Below, one piece after another: positions 36,742-44,912 of a stretch of 64,000 bases of DNA. The DNA comes from Paraflavitalea pollutisoli. GTDB lineage: Bacteria > Bacteroidota > Bacteroidia > Chitinophagales > Chitinophagaceae. The position numbers were made by a program, and so were the translations under genes. The notes below the pieces were generated by a model. That model was given only the letters and a program-made list of their open reading frames with translations, did not search any database and was not told where the DNA came from. Every line of letters begins with the position of its first letter. Position 1 is the stretch's first letter. The stretch spans positions 310,001 through 374,000 of the forward strand of contig NZ_JARKMX010000008.1 in assembly GCF_029360705.1 (NCBI RefSeq), in the 5' to 3' direction.

Positions 36742-37140
36742 TTATTTACCGGAGGTATATTTTTCCAGTTCACCAGGTATCTCGTCTTCATCTGATAGAT
36801 AATTTAACGCCGGATCTTTCAAATTACGAGCATTAAAGGCATCATCAAATTCAGCTGGCGTTACGTCACCGTCATCGTCACAGATGCGGAAGAAACAAAT
36901 GATATCATGACCATTGCAGGAGGCGGGAGCTGTTGACGTAGTGTCATAACTGGATCTGTCATTCTCGGGTCCAAATCCATTGTAAATCATATAAACACAC
37001 ACCACTTTGTTGTCAGTTACACCAGCCTTTGCCTGGGTGTTGGATGTTGTTATTGTTGCGATGCTTGTCGGATGATGGTAGGCGGCACTGACCAGGCCAC
37101 CGGTGATCACTGCGACCACTAACCAAACTTTGTAATTCAT
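36742..37140 (-). CDS. Small secreted protein, function unknown
   Basis: The 132-residue product has an N-terminal hydrophobic segment (YKVWLVVAVITGGLVSAA) that looks like a signal peptide or anchor. The mature part has cysteines in VVCVYMIY, PASCNGHDIICFFRIC, and an acidic stretch DDDGDVTPAEF that resembles a shortened EF-hand loop. The even number of cysteines in an exported protein suggests disulfides. I recognise no family. It is transcribed alone: the rhomboid operon ends in a terminator upstream and its own terminator lies downstream. A real gene is supported by the signal peptide and by the matching terminator. Confidence 0.65.
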   Translation of the reverse strand: MNYKVWLVVAVITGGLVSAAYHHPTSIATITTSNTQAKAGVTDNKVVCVYMIYNGFGPENDRSSYDTTSTAPASCNGHDIICFFRICDDDGDVTPAEFDDAFNARNLKDPALNYLSDEDEIPGELEKYTSGK

Positions 37141-37177
37141 AAGAAATGTATTTCCTGCAAATTACCTCCAATAAAAA

Positions 37178-37208
37178 ATGGGATTGGTAGTCCCGCTACC
37201 AACCCCAT
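37178..37208 (-). terminator. Rho-independent terminator after the rhomboid-DUF2157-DUF4401-GDYXXLXY operon
   Basis: A 13-bp stem with one mismatch (37178-37190 with 37196-37208) and the loop TCCCG is followed on the minus strand by TTTTTTATT. It lies about 50 bases after the stop of the GDYXXLXY gene. Confidence 0.88.
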
Positions 37209-37259
37209 CAGGATGTTGTAAATAATACTTTCCGCATACCATCAGGAAGTGCGCAGCGG

Positions 37260-37748
37260 CTATTGTATCAGTTGTTTATGACTATCGTACAAACCCGTCA
37301 AAACTGAATTTCCCCGGTCATCGATCCGAAGTCCCCCGTAGGCAGCCGAATCGTACTTGCTGCCCTGCCCTTCCTCAAAGAAATAAGATTCTGCACCGAT
37401 CCTTACATCGCGATAGGCTCTCCGGGAATATTTGATCAGGTATTCACCAGTTGCCCGTGGTGTTGCTTTGTCTTGCAAACGTACCATCCGGGCTACATTG
37501 CCCGAATCAAGCTGCACGACGAGGTAACCGCTCGAGCTTTTGGAAATGTCACTGTCATTCCGGCTGATGTCATACCGCAGGTCCATATAATCACCCTGCA
37601 TCAGTGACCGCGGATCGACCGGGGCCAGCCGTAACAGTACCAACTGCCCCTTCGTTAAGATGGCTTCTTTCTGGTAGACCGAATAATGAAAGAACATCAA
37701 TACGATCACCAGGTTGGCGCAGATCAGTACGATCTTATATTTTTTCAT
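37260..37748 (-). CDS. GDYXXLXY-domain membrane-anchored protein
   Basis: The 162-residue protein from ATG 37748 has one N-terminal membrane helix (KIVLICANLVIVLMFFHYSVY) and the signature QGDYMDLRYDI at about residues 57-67, which gives the GDYXXLXY family its name. Members occur with DUF2157 and DUF4401 membrane proteins in an operon; the biochemical role is not known to me. The start overlaps the end of the DUF4401 gene by 14 bases, so they are translationally coupled. A terminator follows. Confidence 0.88.
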   Translation of the reverse strand: MKKYKIVLICANLVIVLMFFHYSVYQKEAILTKGQLVLLRLAPVDPRSLMQGDYMDLRYDISRNDSDISKSSSGYLVVQLDSGNVARMVRLQDKATPRATGEYLIKYSRRAYRDVRIGAESYFFEEGQGSKYDSAAYGGLRIDDRGNSVLTGLYDSHKQLIQ

Positions 37749-38808
37749 CGCGTTGAAAGTGTTGGTGTAAGGCAAAATAAAGACCGATCAGGAGTGCCCC
37801 CGGTAGCAACAACAGCCACGCCTTCATCAGTAGGGAAAGCTGCAGATCGTAGTAATACTGACAGATATAATAGATCAGCGCTGCGATACCCAGCACGATC
37901 CCAGCCGCATAGCGCCAGCCAAAGGATAGCAGCAATACCAGCAAGGCAACAGGCACTCCGGGTACGAAGACCGTAGGTATCAGTAACAGTGCAGCAGCTG
38001 TCAGTGCTTTCCACGTGGCTTGCCGGCTGGTCATCCCAAACCGCTTCAATACCGGTACTATGGCATATAAGATCGCCGCGATTATCGCCACAGGTTCTAT
38101 GTAATGTATATACTTATGTAGGTGGTGGAATTCCTGAAACCAGCCCGCGAAATACCCGACCAGCAAACTGCAGGTCATAGCCAGGCAAACAGGCCTGTAC
38201 AGCATCGCCATCTTAGGGTGCAAGGTGATCACCCGGGCTTCGTGTGTGATCAGTAAGGTAAACAACCAGGCCAGCACAGCCCTTGTGACGAACAAAGCGA
38301 CGAAATTGGTACTGGCTGGAAAGATGAAATAAACGCACCCGGTGGCAGTCAGCGCCGCAATAAATGCCAGGACGGAATTGTTGGTGATCACCAAACAGAC
38401 CAGTCCCGTGATCGTCATCAACAAACAGACCTGCGTCAATGAAACGTTGTTGATCGCTACGCCTGTACCGATCAGGATCAACCCGGCCATGAAGGCGGTA
38501 GCGGCAATCGTATCCACCAACAGGTGTTTGGCCTGTACAATGACCAGTCCCGCGATCGTAAACAGGATACCCAGTACGATGATCGAGCCTTCCGAATCGA
38601 AAAGGCCAAATACTGCCAGGCAAGCCAGTAAGAATACCATTGCCAGGAAACCGCCAGCGATCATCAGGATCCGGATGATCAGCGATCCCCGGTTTTTCTC
38701 TTTAGCCTGGTAAGCTTGGACCAGGGTGGCTTCCGAATCAGACAGGTCTGTACCAGTCAACGATTGCAACCTGTGTAGCAGCGCGGGGATCTCATTAGTT
38801 CTTTTCAT
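37735..38808 (-). CDS. DUF4401-type multi-pass membrane protein
   Basis: The 357-residue protein has a short cytoplasmic head (EIPALLHRLQSLTGTDLSDSEA) and about ten hydrophobic segments, for instance IRILMIAGGFLAMVFLLACLAVF, quoted in part as FLAMVFLLACL, and ALTAAALLLIPTVFVPG. It matches the DUF4401 pattern and context. It overlaps the DUF2157 gene upstream and the GDYXXLXY gene downstream by 14 bases each, so the three are made together, probably as a membrane complex. Function unknown. Confidence 0.85.
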   Translation of the reverse strand: MKRTNEIPALLHRLQSLTGTDLSDSEATLVQAYQAKEKNRGSLIIRILMIAGGFLAMVFLLACLAVFGLFDSEGSIIVLGILFTIAGLVIVQAKHLLVDTIAATAFMAGLILIGTGVAINNVSLTQVCLLMTITGLVCLVITNNSVLAFIAALTATGCVYFIFPASTNFVALFVTRAVLAWLFTLLITHEARVITLHPKMAMLYRPVCLAMTCSLLVGYFAGWFQEFHHLHKYIHYIEPVAIIAAILYAIVPVLKRFGMTSRQATWKALTAAALLLIPTVFVPGVPVALLVLLLSFGWRYAAGIVLGIAALIYYICQYYYDLQLSLLMKAWLLLLPGALLIGLYFALHQHFQRDEKI

Positions 38809-39757
38809 GCGACAATTGTCTTTGTATCCTGATCAGCCACCATACCAGCCCGGTAACACTGGCGACCACAAACAGGAAAATAAAGAATAACATGCCCGTG
38901 TCGTAGGATTGCTTTAACAGCAGGGCGGTGCCCAGCACGATCAGGCTGAAGGGTAAGGCTGCGAGGTAGAAGAATTTTTTGTAGCGGTAGCCGTACCAGA
39001 TCCCAGTGGTATAGGTAGGGATCATGACGGCGAGGTAGATGAGCAGTTCCTGGGAACGGAACGGATCATAGATGGCCATAATACCGCCCAGGGTAGCCAG
39101 CGTAGCAGCTCCGAGCGCCACCACCAAGATACTCCAGTCGGGCAATCGCAGCGAGGGTTTTTTCCAACCGATCAGTAACGCGATCACTATAAATAAAGCA
39201 TCCAGCAGGAAAAGCAGGGTGAAGTACCACAAGCCCGACCAATTTGACGACACCTGCTGGCCGTAAAGCGTCATCGTAATATTACAGAGCAGGATGTACA
39301 ACAGCCACATCGGTGCAAAATGAATAATGAATACCCATAACGTAATGCCCAGTGTCCAGGCAAGGAACAGGTCATAGGCATCGGCTCCCGTTTGGTATAC
39401 CTGGCCAAATACCGCGAACAGCACACCCACCAGCATGCCTGCCCCGGTAAGCAATGTCTTTTTGACCGTAAGGGAAAGTTTGGACCCTATCACCAGCAGA
39501 ACCAGCAAGGTCAGCAGCCCTTCTATCAGCCCGAGTTTTGCAAACTTGTGCAGGTCAGCCCAATTATACGCAAAGAAGAAAAGAATACCGGCCACGGTGA
39601 GGCCAACGCCCAGCAACAAACAAAATAAGGGCAGGAAGCGCCGCCACGTCGTTTTATCCTGGTATACGTAGGTTTCCAATGCCTGGTCGGCACTGGCGGC
39701 AGACCAGTCGGTCAACTGGCTGATGAGGTGGATGTCTTCTCTATCGGGTTGAGGCAT
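38795..39757 (-). CDS. DUF2157-type multi-pass membrane protein
   Basis: The 320-residue protein starts with a short helical head (REDIHLISQLTDWSAASADQAL) of the type seen in DUF2157 proteins, followed by about eight to nine membrane helices (FLPLFCLLLGVGLTVAGILFF; LGLIEGLLTLLVLLVIGS and others, quoted in part). It is co-transcribed with DUF4401 (14-base overlap) and GDYXXLXY genes, and with the rhomboid protease gene upstream (29-base gap). The role is unknown; conserved co-occurrence implies a shared membrane function. Confidence 0.85.
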   Translation of the reverse strand: MPQPDREDIHLISQLTDWSAASADQALETYVYQDKTTWRRFLPLFCLLLGVGLTVAGILFFFAYNWADLHKFAKLGLIEGLLTLLVLLVIGSKLSLTVKKTLLTGAGMLVGVLFAVFGQVYQTGADAYDLFLAWTLGITLWVFIIHFAPMWLLYILLCNITMTLYGQQVSSNWSGLWYFTLLFLLDALFIVIALLIGWKKPSLRLPDWSILVVALGAATLATLGGIMAIYDPFRSQELLIYLAVMIPTYTTGIWYGYRYKKFFYLAALPFSLIVLGTALLLKQSYDTGMLFFIFLFVVASVTGLVWWLIRIQRQLSHEKN

Positions 39758-39786
39758 GAGCGATCATTTAGCAATGACAGGCAAAA

Positions 39787-41262
39787 TTACTTCCTGGCAG
39801 GTTTATTCAAGGATTCGATGAGTACATTGATGCGTTCGGTGAGTTCCTGGTAGGTTTCCATATGCATTTGCTGCGCACCGGTCAGGTCGTCTTGCAGCAA
39901 ACGATAGGTTTGCAGGCGTAGCTGCACGTACTGTTTCAGCTTGTCGTTGCGGGTTTTGAATTCGGGCGATAGCTGTAGCTGACCGATCACGGTCAGGGCA
40001 CTGTCGCAGGAATGCCAGGCTTCAATACCGGACTTAACCAATGCCAGTTGTTGATCGGCAGGAGCTCCCTGTGGCAGCTTGTATACGGCCAATGCTTTGT
40101 CTTCGTTTTCAACAAATACTTTCATGGCTTTGTCATATTGACCAAAATCATTGGGCAGCTTCCGGATCACCCCGTACGAACCACCCAATACGACGATCGT
40201 CAATACCACGAGCGTCAGTTTTGATAATTGTCCGCCATCCCGCTTTTTTAAAGCGGGTATCAGGGCATAACCGATCACGGCCCCGCTGAGTAAACCACCA
40301 ATGTGCGCAGCATTGTCGATACCTCCCTTTATTCCAAAGAGCAAATTGTAGCCTACAAACAGGGCGATGCTGGTAAGCAGCGCCTGCCGGGCTGTTTTTT
40401 CGATCAGGTTGGTGGTCAGTAGGGCCAGGAATACACCATACATACCGAATATGGCGCCGGACGCACCGGCACTGACCGTCAGGTCATGCCACCATAGACT
40501 GGCTGTACTCGCAGCGATACCGGTTAGCAGGTATGCGACCAGGAAGCGTACACTACCCAGCAAAGGCTCCAGCAGGGCACCGATGTACACCAGGGCATAC
40601 ATATTGAGCAGCAGGTGTAGGATGCCGATATGGATGAAGCAGCAGGTTAGTAATCGCCACCATTCACCCTCCAACGTAACGGGCCTGAAATTAGCCCCCC
40701 ATTTCAACAAGCTTTCAGAATCGGGCTCCATGATATGAACGCCGCTAAAGACCATGAGGAGGAAGACTACGATATTGAGGATAACGATGATAGGCGTTAC
40801 AAAATATCCTTTGGTTGGAATAAACAGGCTTAGGATGCTTTTGGCGTTGTCTGTGGCGGTGGGTGGCGGCTGCCGCAGTTCGTCCAGTTCGGGTGCGACA
40901 AATTGCAGCTGGAGCGATTCATATTGTTCGTCGAGCGATGAAGCCGGTGTGGAGGCTCTCAATGTTTCCAGCATATCCAGGAAACGGATGATGTTTTTCT
41001 TGTTGCGTCCCCAGTCAACAATCTGGTTGCCGTTGACCTCGCTTTTGATTAAGGCGGAACTGTCTGCCAGCTGTATGGTTACATCTTCTCCCCAGGAAGC
41101 CATACTCATTTTCGTGGAGGCAATGAGGCCTGCTGAACTGAGGTGTACGACCTGCCAGCCAAGTGCCGACGCGGCGTTGGCCGCAAGCACCAGAAAATGG
41201 GCGTGTGAAAGATCGCCTAAGGGATACTGCTCTTTGTGTTTGGGGCTCCAGCCTATTGCCAT
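39787..41262 (-). CDS. Rhomboid family intramembrane serine protease
   Basis: The 491-residue protein carries the rhomboid core at about 155-345: WWRLLTCCFIHIGILHLLLNMYAL (H211, H216, N220), GxSGA-type catalytic serine S268 in SAGASGAIFG, and catalytic H320 in DNAAHIGGLLSG. The first 140 residues are a soluble N-terminal domain without known motif, and about 130 soluble residues follow the last helix, so the protein is about twice the size of minimal rhomboids. Rhomboids cut membrane proteins within or next to their helices. It heads the DUF2157-DUF4401-GDYXXLXY operon (29-base gap). A terminator separates it from the PUL upstream. Confidence 0.9.
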   Translation of the reverse strand: MAIGWSPKHKEQYPLGDLSHAHFLVLAANAASALGWQVVHLSSAGLIASTKMSMASWGEDVTIQLADSSALIKSEVNGNQIVDWGRNKKNIIRFLDMLETLRASTPASSLDEQYESLQLQFVAPELDELRQPPPTATDNAKSILSLFIPTKGYFVTPIIVILNIVVFLLMVFSGVHIMEPDSESLLKWGANFRPVTLEGEWWRLLTCCFIHIGILHLLLNMYALVYIGALLEPLLGSVRFLVAYLLTGIAASTASLWWHDLTVSAGASGAIFGMYGVFLALLTTNLIEKTARQALLTSIALFVGYNLLFGIKGGIDNAAHIGGLLSGAVIGYALIPALKKRDGGQLSKLTLVVLTIVVLGGSYGVIRKLPNDFGQYDKAMKVFVENEDKALAVYKLPQGAPADQQLALVKSGIEAWHSCDSALTVIGQLQLSPEFKTRNDKLKQYVQLRLQTYRLLQDDLTGAQQMHMETYQELTERINVLIESLNKPARK

Positions 41263-41277
41263 GGGTCGATAATTTAA

Positions 41278-41324
41278 AACCGGCAGGAACAGGCTACCAG
41301 GTGGTACACGCGCTCCTGCCGGTT
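41278..41324 (-). terminator. Rho-independent terminator closing the PUL after GH29
   Basis: A perfect 11-bp stem, AACCGGCAGGA (41278-41288) with TCCTGCCGGTT (41314-41324), encloses a 25-base loop that can itself fold. On the minus strand the stem is followed by TTTAAATT. It separates the fucosidase gene from the rhomboid operon. Confidence 0.85.
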
Positions 41325-41374
41325 ATATCAAGTCGGGAAGGTAGAGATAAATTATCGATTCGCCTACCCCCTTA

Positions 41375-42835
41375 TCAGGTTTTTGCTTCCTGGTAATTGC
41401 CGGTGGACCCGCTACCCTGTTCCGTTTCCAGTACGATCACATAAGGCGCCGTTTTCTTCAGCACGGGCAGTGAAAGGTTGTACTGGTTCTTTTGCGTTTC
41501 CTGCCAGCGCAGGGTTTGACCGGGCGCCTCCAGCAGGTAGCTGCGGAGCAGCTTCGTCTTATCGGACAATTGCAACCGGGCTATTCCGGAAAGCGGTTGG
41601 TTGAAAACGACCATATATAGTTTGTTGCTGCCCGGTTGGCGGATGAAATAACCCCAGTCCTGTTTTTTCAAACCGGCATAGTCCCCGCCATAGATCGCCT
41701 CCCCATTGACTTTCATCCAGTCGCCGATGGCCGTTGCGATCTGCTGTTCTTCGGGGCGGATGGCGCCATCCCCTTGCGGACCGAAATTGAGCAGGAAATT
41801 TCCTCCGAGTGAGGTGGCCAGCGTCAGCATTTCTATCAGTTCTTGGGGTGTTTTTACATACGAGAGGCTCCAGTCCTTATGATAGCCCCATTGGTTCTCC
41901 GGAATCGTCATGCAAGCCTCCCAATCGGTTTGTGTCACTACCAGGTCTTTCACCGGATCGGGCAGCCGGCGCTCATACCCCGATTCATAATCACCCATCA
42001 GCTCTCCATTCGAGTCACGATGGCGTGCGCCATAATCATCCGCCCGCAAACGGCTGTTGACAATCACGCCAGGTATGGTTTGCTTCAGCATCTTCTCCAC
42101 TTCCAGTGTCCACCAGCCGTTTTTCTTGATGCTGTTGTCCCAGGTGCCATCAAACCAAAAACATTTCACCGTAGGGTAACGGGTAGCCAGTTCCTTCAAC
42201 TGGTTATAGGCAAAGTCGAGGTAACGCAGGAATTGCGTTTGGTCGGCCGCTGTTTTGATATCATATTTCCAGTCAGGATGGTGCCAGTCCAGTACCGAAT
42301 AATAAAAGTTGACATCGATGCCTTCCGCATTGTAGGCCGTCACCAGCTCTTGTAGAATGTCTCTTTTGAAGGGCGTATTGCCCACGTGGAAGTTGGTATA
42401 CTGGCTCGACCACAAGCAAAACCCTTCGTGGTGCTTGGTAGTTATGGTCATGTACTTCACGCCCATACGCTTCGCCATTTTGGCCCAGGCCCTGGCGTCG
42501 AATTTAGTCGGGTTAAACTGGTACTGCAGCGAATCCCAGGTACTGGTAGGGATATGTGCACTCGATTTCAGGAACTCGGCGGCGTAGTTGTACGTCTTGC
42601 CCTGCCAGATTCCACCAGGTATCGAATACAAACCCCAATGGATGAACTGTCCGAAGCGATTGGTCCGGAATTTCGCCATGGCAGTATCCTTGCGTTTACC
42701 CGTGTACTGGGCACCATATTGCAGTGACTTCTTCGGTGCTGCTGATGTCGTTTGTGCCACGGATACTTGCAGCGCCAACAGGCTTGCCAGCGTTATCGTT
42801 GCATATTTTCTATAGGCTGTCATTGTTGTTCTCAT
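41375..42835 (-). CDS. GH29 alpha-L-fucosidase
   Basis: The 486-residue exported enzyme from ATG 42835 (signal peptide, core ATITLASLLALQVSVAQ) has the GH29 barrel: FGQFIHWGLYSIPGG, GVKYMTITTKHHEGFCLW, VDWHHPDWKY-like LDWHHPDWKY, and the nucleophile D229 in CFWFDGTWD. GH29 enzymes release alpha-linked L-fucose with retention. The C-terminal part is beta-rich. It is the last gene of the PUL, starting 10 bases after the GH2 stop, and would act in the periplasm on fucosylated oligosaccharides. Confidence 0.93.
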   Translation of the reverse strand: MRTTMTAYRKYATITLASLLALQVSVAQTTSAAPKKSLQYGAQYTGKRKDTAMAKFRTNRFGQFIHWGLYSIPGGIWQGKTYNYAAEFLKSSAHIPTSTWDSLQYQFNPTKFDARAWAKMAKRMGVKYMTITTKHHEGFCLWSSQYTNFHVGNTPFKRDILQELVTAYNAEGIDVNFYYSVLDWHHPDWKYDIKTAADQTQFLRYLDFAYNQLKELATRYPTVKCFWFDGTWDNSIKKNGWWTLEVEKMLKQTIPGVIVNSRLRADDYGARHRDSNGELMGDYESGYERRLPDPVKDLVVTQTDWEACMTIPENQWGYHKDWSLSYVKTPQELIEMLTLATSLGGNFLLNFGPQGDGAIRPEEQQIATAIGDWMKVNGEAIYGGDYAGLKKQDWGYFIRQPGSNKLYMVVFNQPLSGIARLQLSDKTKLLRSYLLEAPGQTLRWQETQKNQYNLSLPVLKKTAPYVIVLETEQGSGSTGNYQEAKT

Positions 42836-42844
42836 TTTATTCAA

Positions 42845-44866
42845 TTACTCGACCATCCACTCAACGGCATCCGTCAGGGTATCGCTGGTACTTACACTGA
42901 TCTTGTTAACTCCCGGCTGCAGGACGACTTGGTCGAATACATAATGTACCGCCGTAGTGCCCTGTCGCATGTTGGCGATGGGTTTACCGTTGACCGAAAG
43001 CGCAGGCTTGCCACGGTTGCTATAAACAGTGATCGTTGTTTTTCCCGGTTTGCGGTGTGTAAAGCGCCGGTCTGCAATGTACAACACCGGCTCCTTGCTC
43101 CAATTGGCCTTGTACCAATAAAAAGCATCTTTCTTCACCTGGCGGTCAAAGGTTACCAGGCCCTTGAGGTTCCGCGAAGCGATGCCGCCCCGGTTCCACA
43201 AAGGCACGGCAAAGTCGAACATGTTCCAGAGATACGTACCGGCCAGGTAATGTTGTTTTGAAAGAATACCCCATTGCGTCTCATGGTAACGTGTTTCCAT
43301 TTGCTCGGGAAAATACTGCCCATTCACGGGGTCAAACTTCACCGGGGGCGCTTCATCCTGCTGGAATACGTTGCCCTCGGCTCCATATTCCGACAAGATC
43401 ACCTTGTGGTCGGGGTATTTGGCCGCCAGGCCTGTCACCCACCCTTCCAGATCGGGTGTTTTACCCTCGTACCAACCGTAATAGCGGTTCATGCCCTGCA
43501 GGTCGGCCACCTGGTTTTCGGGCCGCTCCATCGTACCATAGCCGTTTACGCTGATGGTATAGCGGTCGGGGTCCTCGGTTTTGGCAATCTCGTGTAAGGA
43601 ACTTGTCAATACGGTTGTATAGTCGGCTGCTGATTTTCCGTATACCTCATTGTGCAACCCCCATACATAGATCGATGGATGGTTGAAGTTCTGACGGATC
43701 AGTTCTACCAGTTGCTGTTTGGCGTTATCGTTTTCTTTACCACTGACCGCATTCACAAATGGAATTTCTGCCCAGATGATGAGCCCCATGCTGTCGGCCT
43801 TCGCATACATATACTCTGCTTGCTGGTAATGCGCCAGTCGGATGCTGGTGGCGCCCATCTCGCGAATGGTGGCCAGGTCGGCCGCGTGTTGCTCGTTGCT
43901 CAGGGCGCTGCCACTGCCCCACCAATCCTGGTGACGGCATACGCCATGCAGTACATAGGGTTTGTCATTGAGGAAAAATCCTTTGCGCGGAACGATCTCG
44001 AATTTGCGCACACCCAGTGGTTGCGTTACTTCATCGATCGTTTGCCCGTTTTGCTGCACACGCACCACCACTTTGTACAGGTAAGGATCATCTACGCCCT
44101 GCCACAGATGGGGTTTGGTGAGTGCAAGGCCCTGCACAAAATGTTGCAGGCCCTGTGGCCTAACCTGTACGCGGCTGGTGGCCGTGCGTACCAGCTTGCC
44201 GCCGGCATCGTAGATGCTGGTCGTGAGTACGGCGTTGGCCGGTTGACCGGTCTTGTTTTCCAGTTTGGTGGTTACCTGAATGCCTGCCTGAGCTGCTGAT
44301 ACCTTTTCCTGGCGGATGTATACACCAGTGGAGGCATTGTCGGTGACAGCAATGTGCAGCTTGTCGGTGACGATCAGTTTTACCGGACGATAGATACCAC
44401 CATATACGCCAAACAGGCGGTGATTGATCGGGATCACATCTTCCCGCGATTCGTTGCTGGCTTTTACCACGATGGTATTGGCCTGCCCGAATTGCAGTAC
44501 GGGAGCAATGTCGAAAGCAAATGCCCCGTAGCCGCCTTTGTGTTGTCCGATGAACCGGTCATTCACATACAGGTCGGCCACTGCCCCTACGCCTTCAAAG
44601 CGCAGGAATACCCGTTTGTTGCGCCAGGCGGTATCGGCCACCAACTCTTTTTTGTAGTGGGCCGTACCCTGGTAAAAGGCTTTGGTGGTTTGCATGTCCA
44701 CCGCATTCCAGGTGTGAGGAATGGTAACGGGTGACCACTCCTCTCCTGGTTTGCTGAACTGCCATTGCGTGGTAAAAGGAGATTCCAGCCGGGTGCGAAC
44801 CGTTTGCGACAGGGATCGGATACAACATAAACATCCTCCCAACACGAACCAATAACGTCTCTTCAT
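42845..44866 (-). CDS. GH2 beta-galactosidase-like glycoside hydrolase
   Basis: The 673-residue exported enzyme (signal region MKRRYWFVLGGCLCCIRSLS) shows the GH2 layout: sugar-binding jelly roll (TIPHTWNAVDMQ, KRVFLRFEGVGAVADLYVN), immunoglobulin-like domain, and TIM barrel with HGVCRHQDWWGSG, acid/base E407 in WGLHNEVYG and nucleophile E493 in ILSEYGAEG. The HGVCRHQD segment is typical of the beta-galactosidase branch. It is shorter than the 941-residue GH2 at 11.3-14.2 kb and lacks its fibronectin-like tail. It lies 46 bases after the second SusD gene and 9 bases before GH29. With the fucosidase it would dismantle a fucose/galactose-bearing oligosaccharide. Confidence 0.9.
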   Translation of the reverse strand: MKRRYWFVLGGCLCCIRSLSQTVRTRLESPFTTQWQFSKPGEEWSPVTIPHTWNAVDMQTTKAFYQGTAHYKKELVADTAWRNKRVFLRFEGVGAVADLYVNDRFIGQHKGGYGAFAFDIAPVLQFGQANTIVVKASNESREDVIPINHRLFGVYGGIYRPVKLIVTDKLHIAVTDNASTGVYIRQEKVSAAQAGIQVTTKLENKTGQPANAVLTTSIYDAGGKLVRTATSRVQVRPQGLQHFVQGLALTKPHLWQGVDDPYLYKVVVRVQQNGQTIDEVTQPLGVRKFEIVPRKGFFLNDKPYVLHGVCRHQDWWGSGSALSNEQHAADLATIREMGATSIRLAHYQQAEYMYAKADSMGLIIWAEIPFVNAVSGKENDNAKQQLVELIRQNFNHPSIYVWGLHNEVYGKSAADYTTVLTSSLHEIAKTEDPDRYTISVNGYGTMERPENQVADLQGMNRYYGWYEGKTPDLEGWVTGLAAKYPDHKVILSEYGAEGNVFQQDEAPPVKFDPVNGQYFPEQMETRYHETQWGILSKQHYLAGTYLWNMFDFAVPLWNRGGIASRNLKGLVTFDRQVKKDAFYWYKANWSKEPVLYIADRRFTHRKPGKTTITVYSNRGKPALSVNGKPIANMRQGTTAVHYVFDQVVLQPGVNKISVSTSDTLTDAVEWMVE

Positions 44867-44912
44867 GAATAACCTGCTTTAATAACTTTTTGTGTGATAC
44901 TATATAGCTGCC

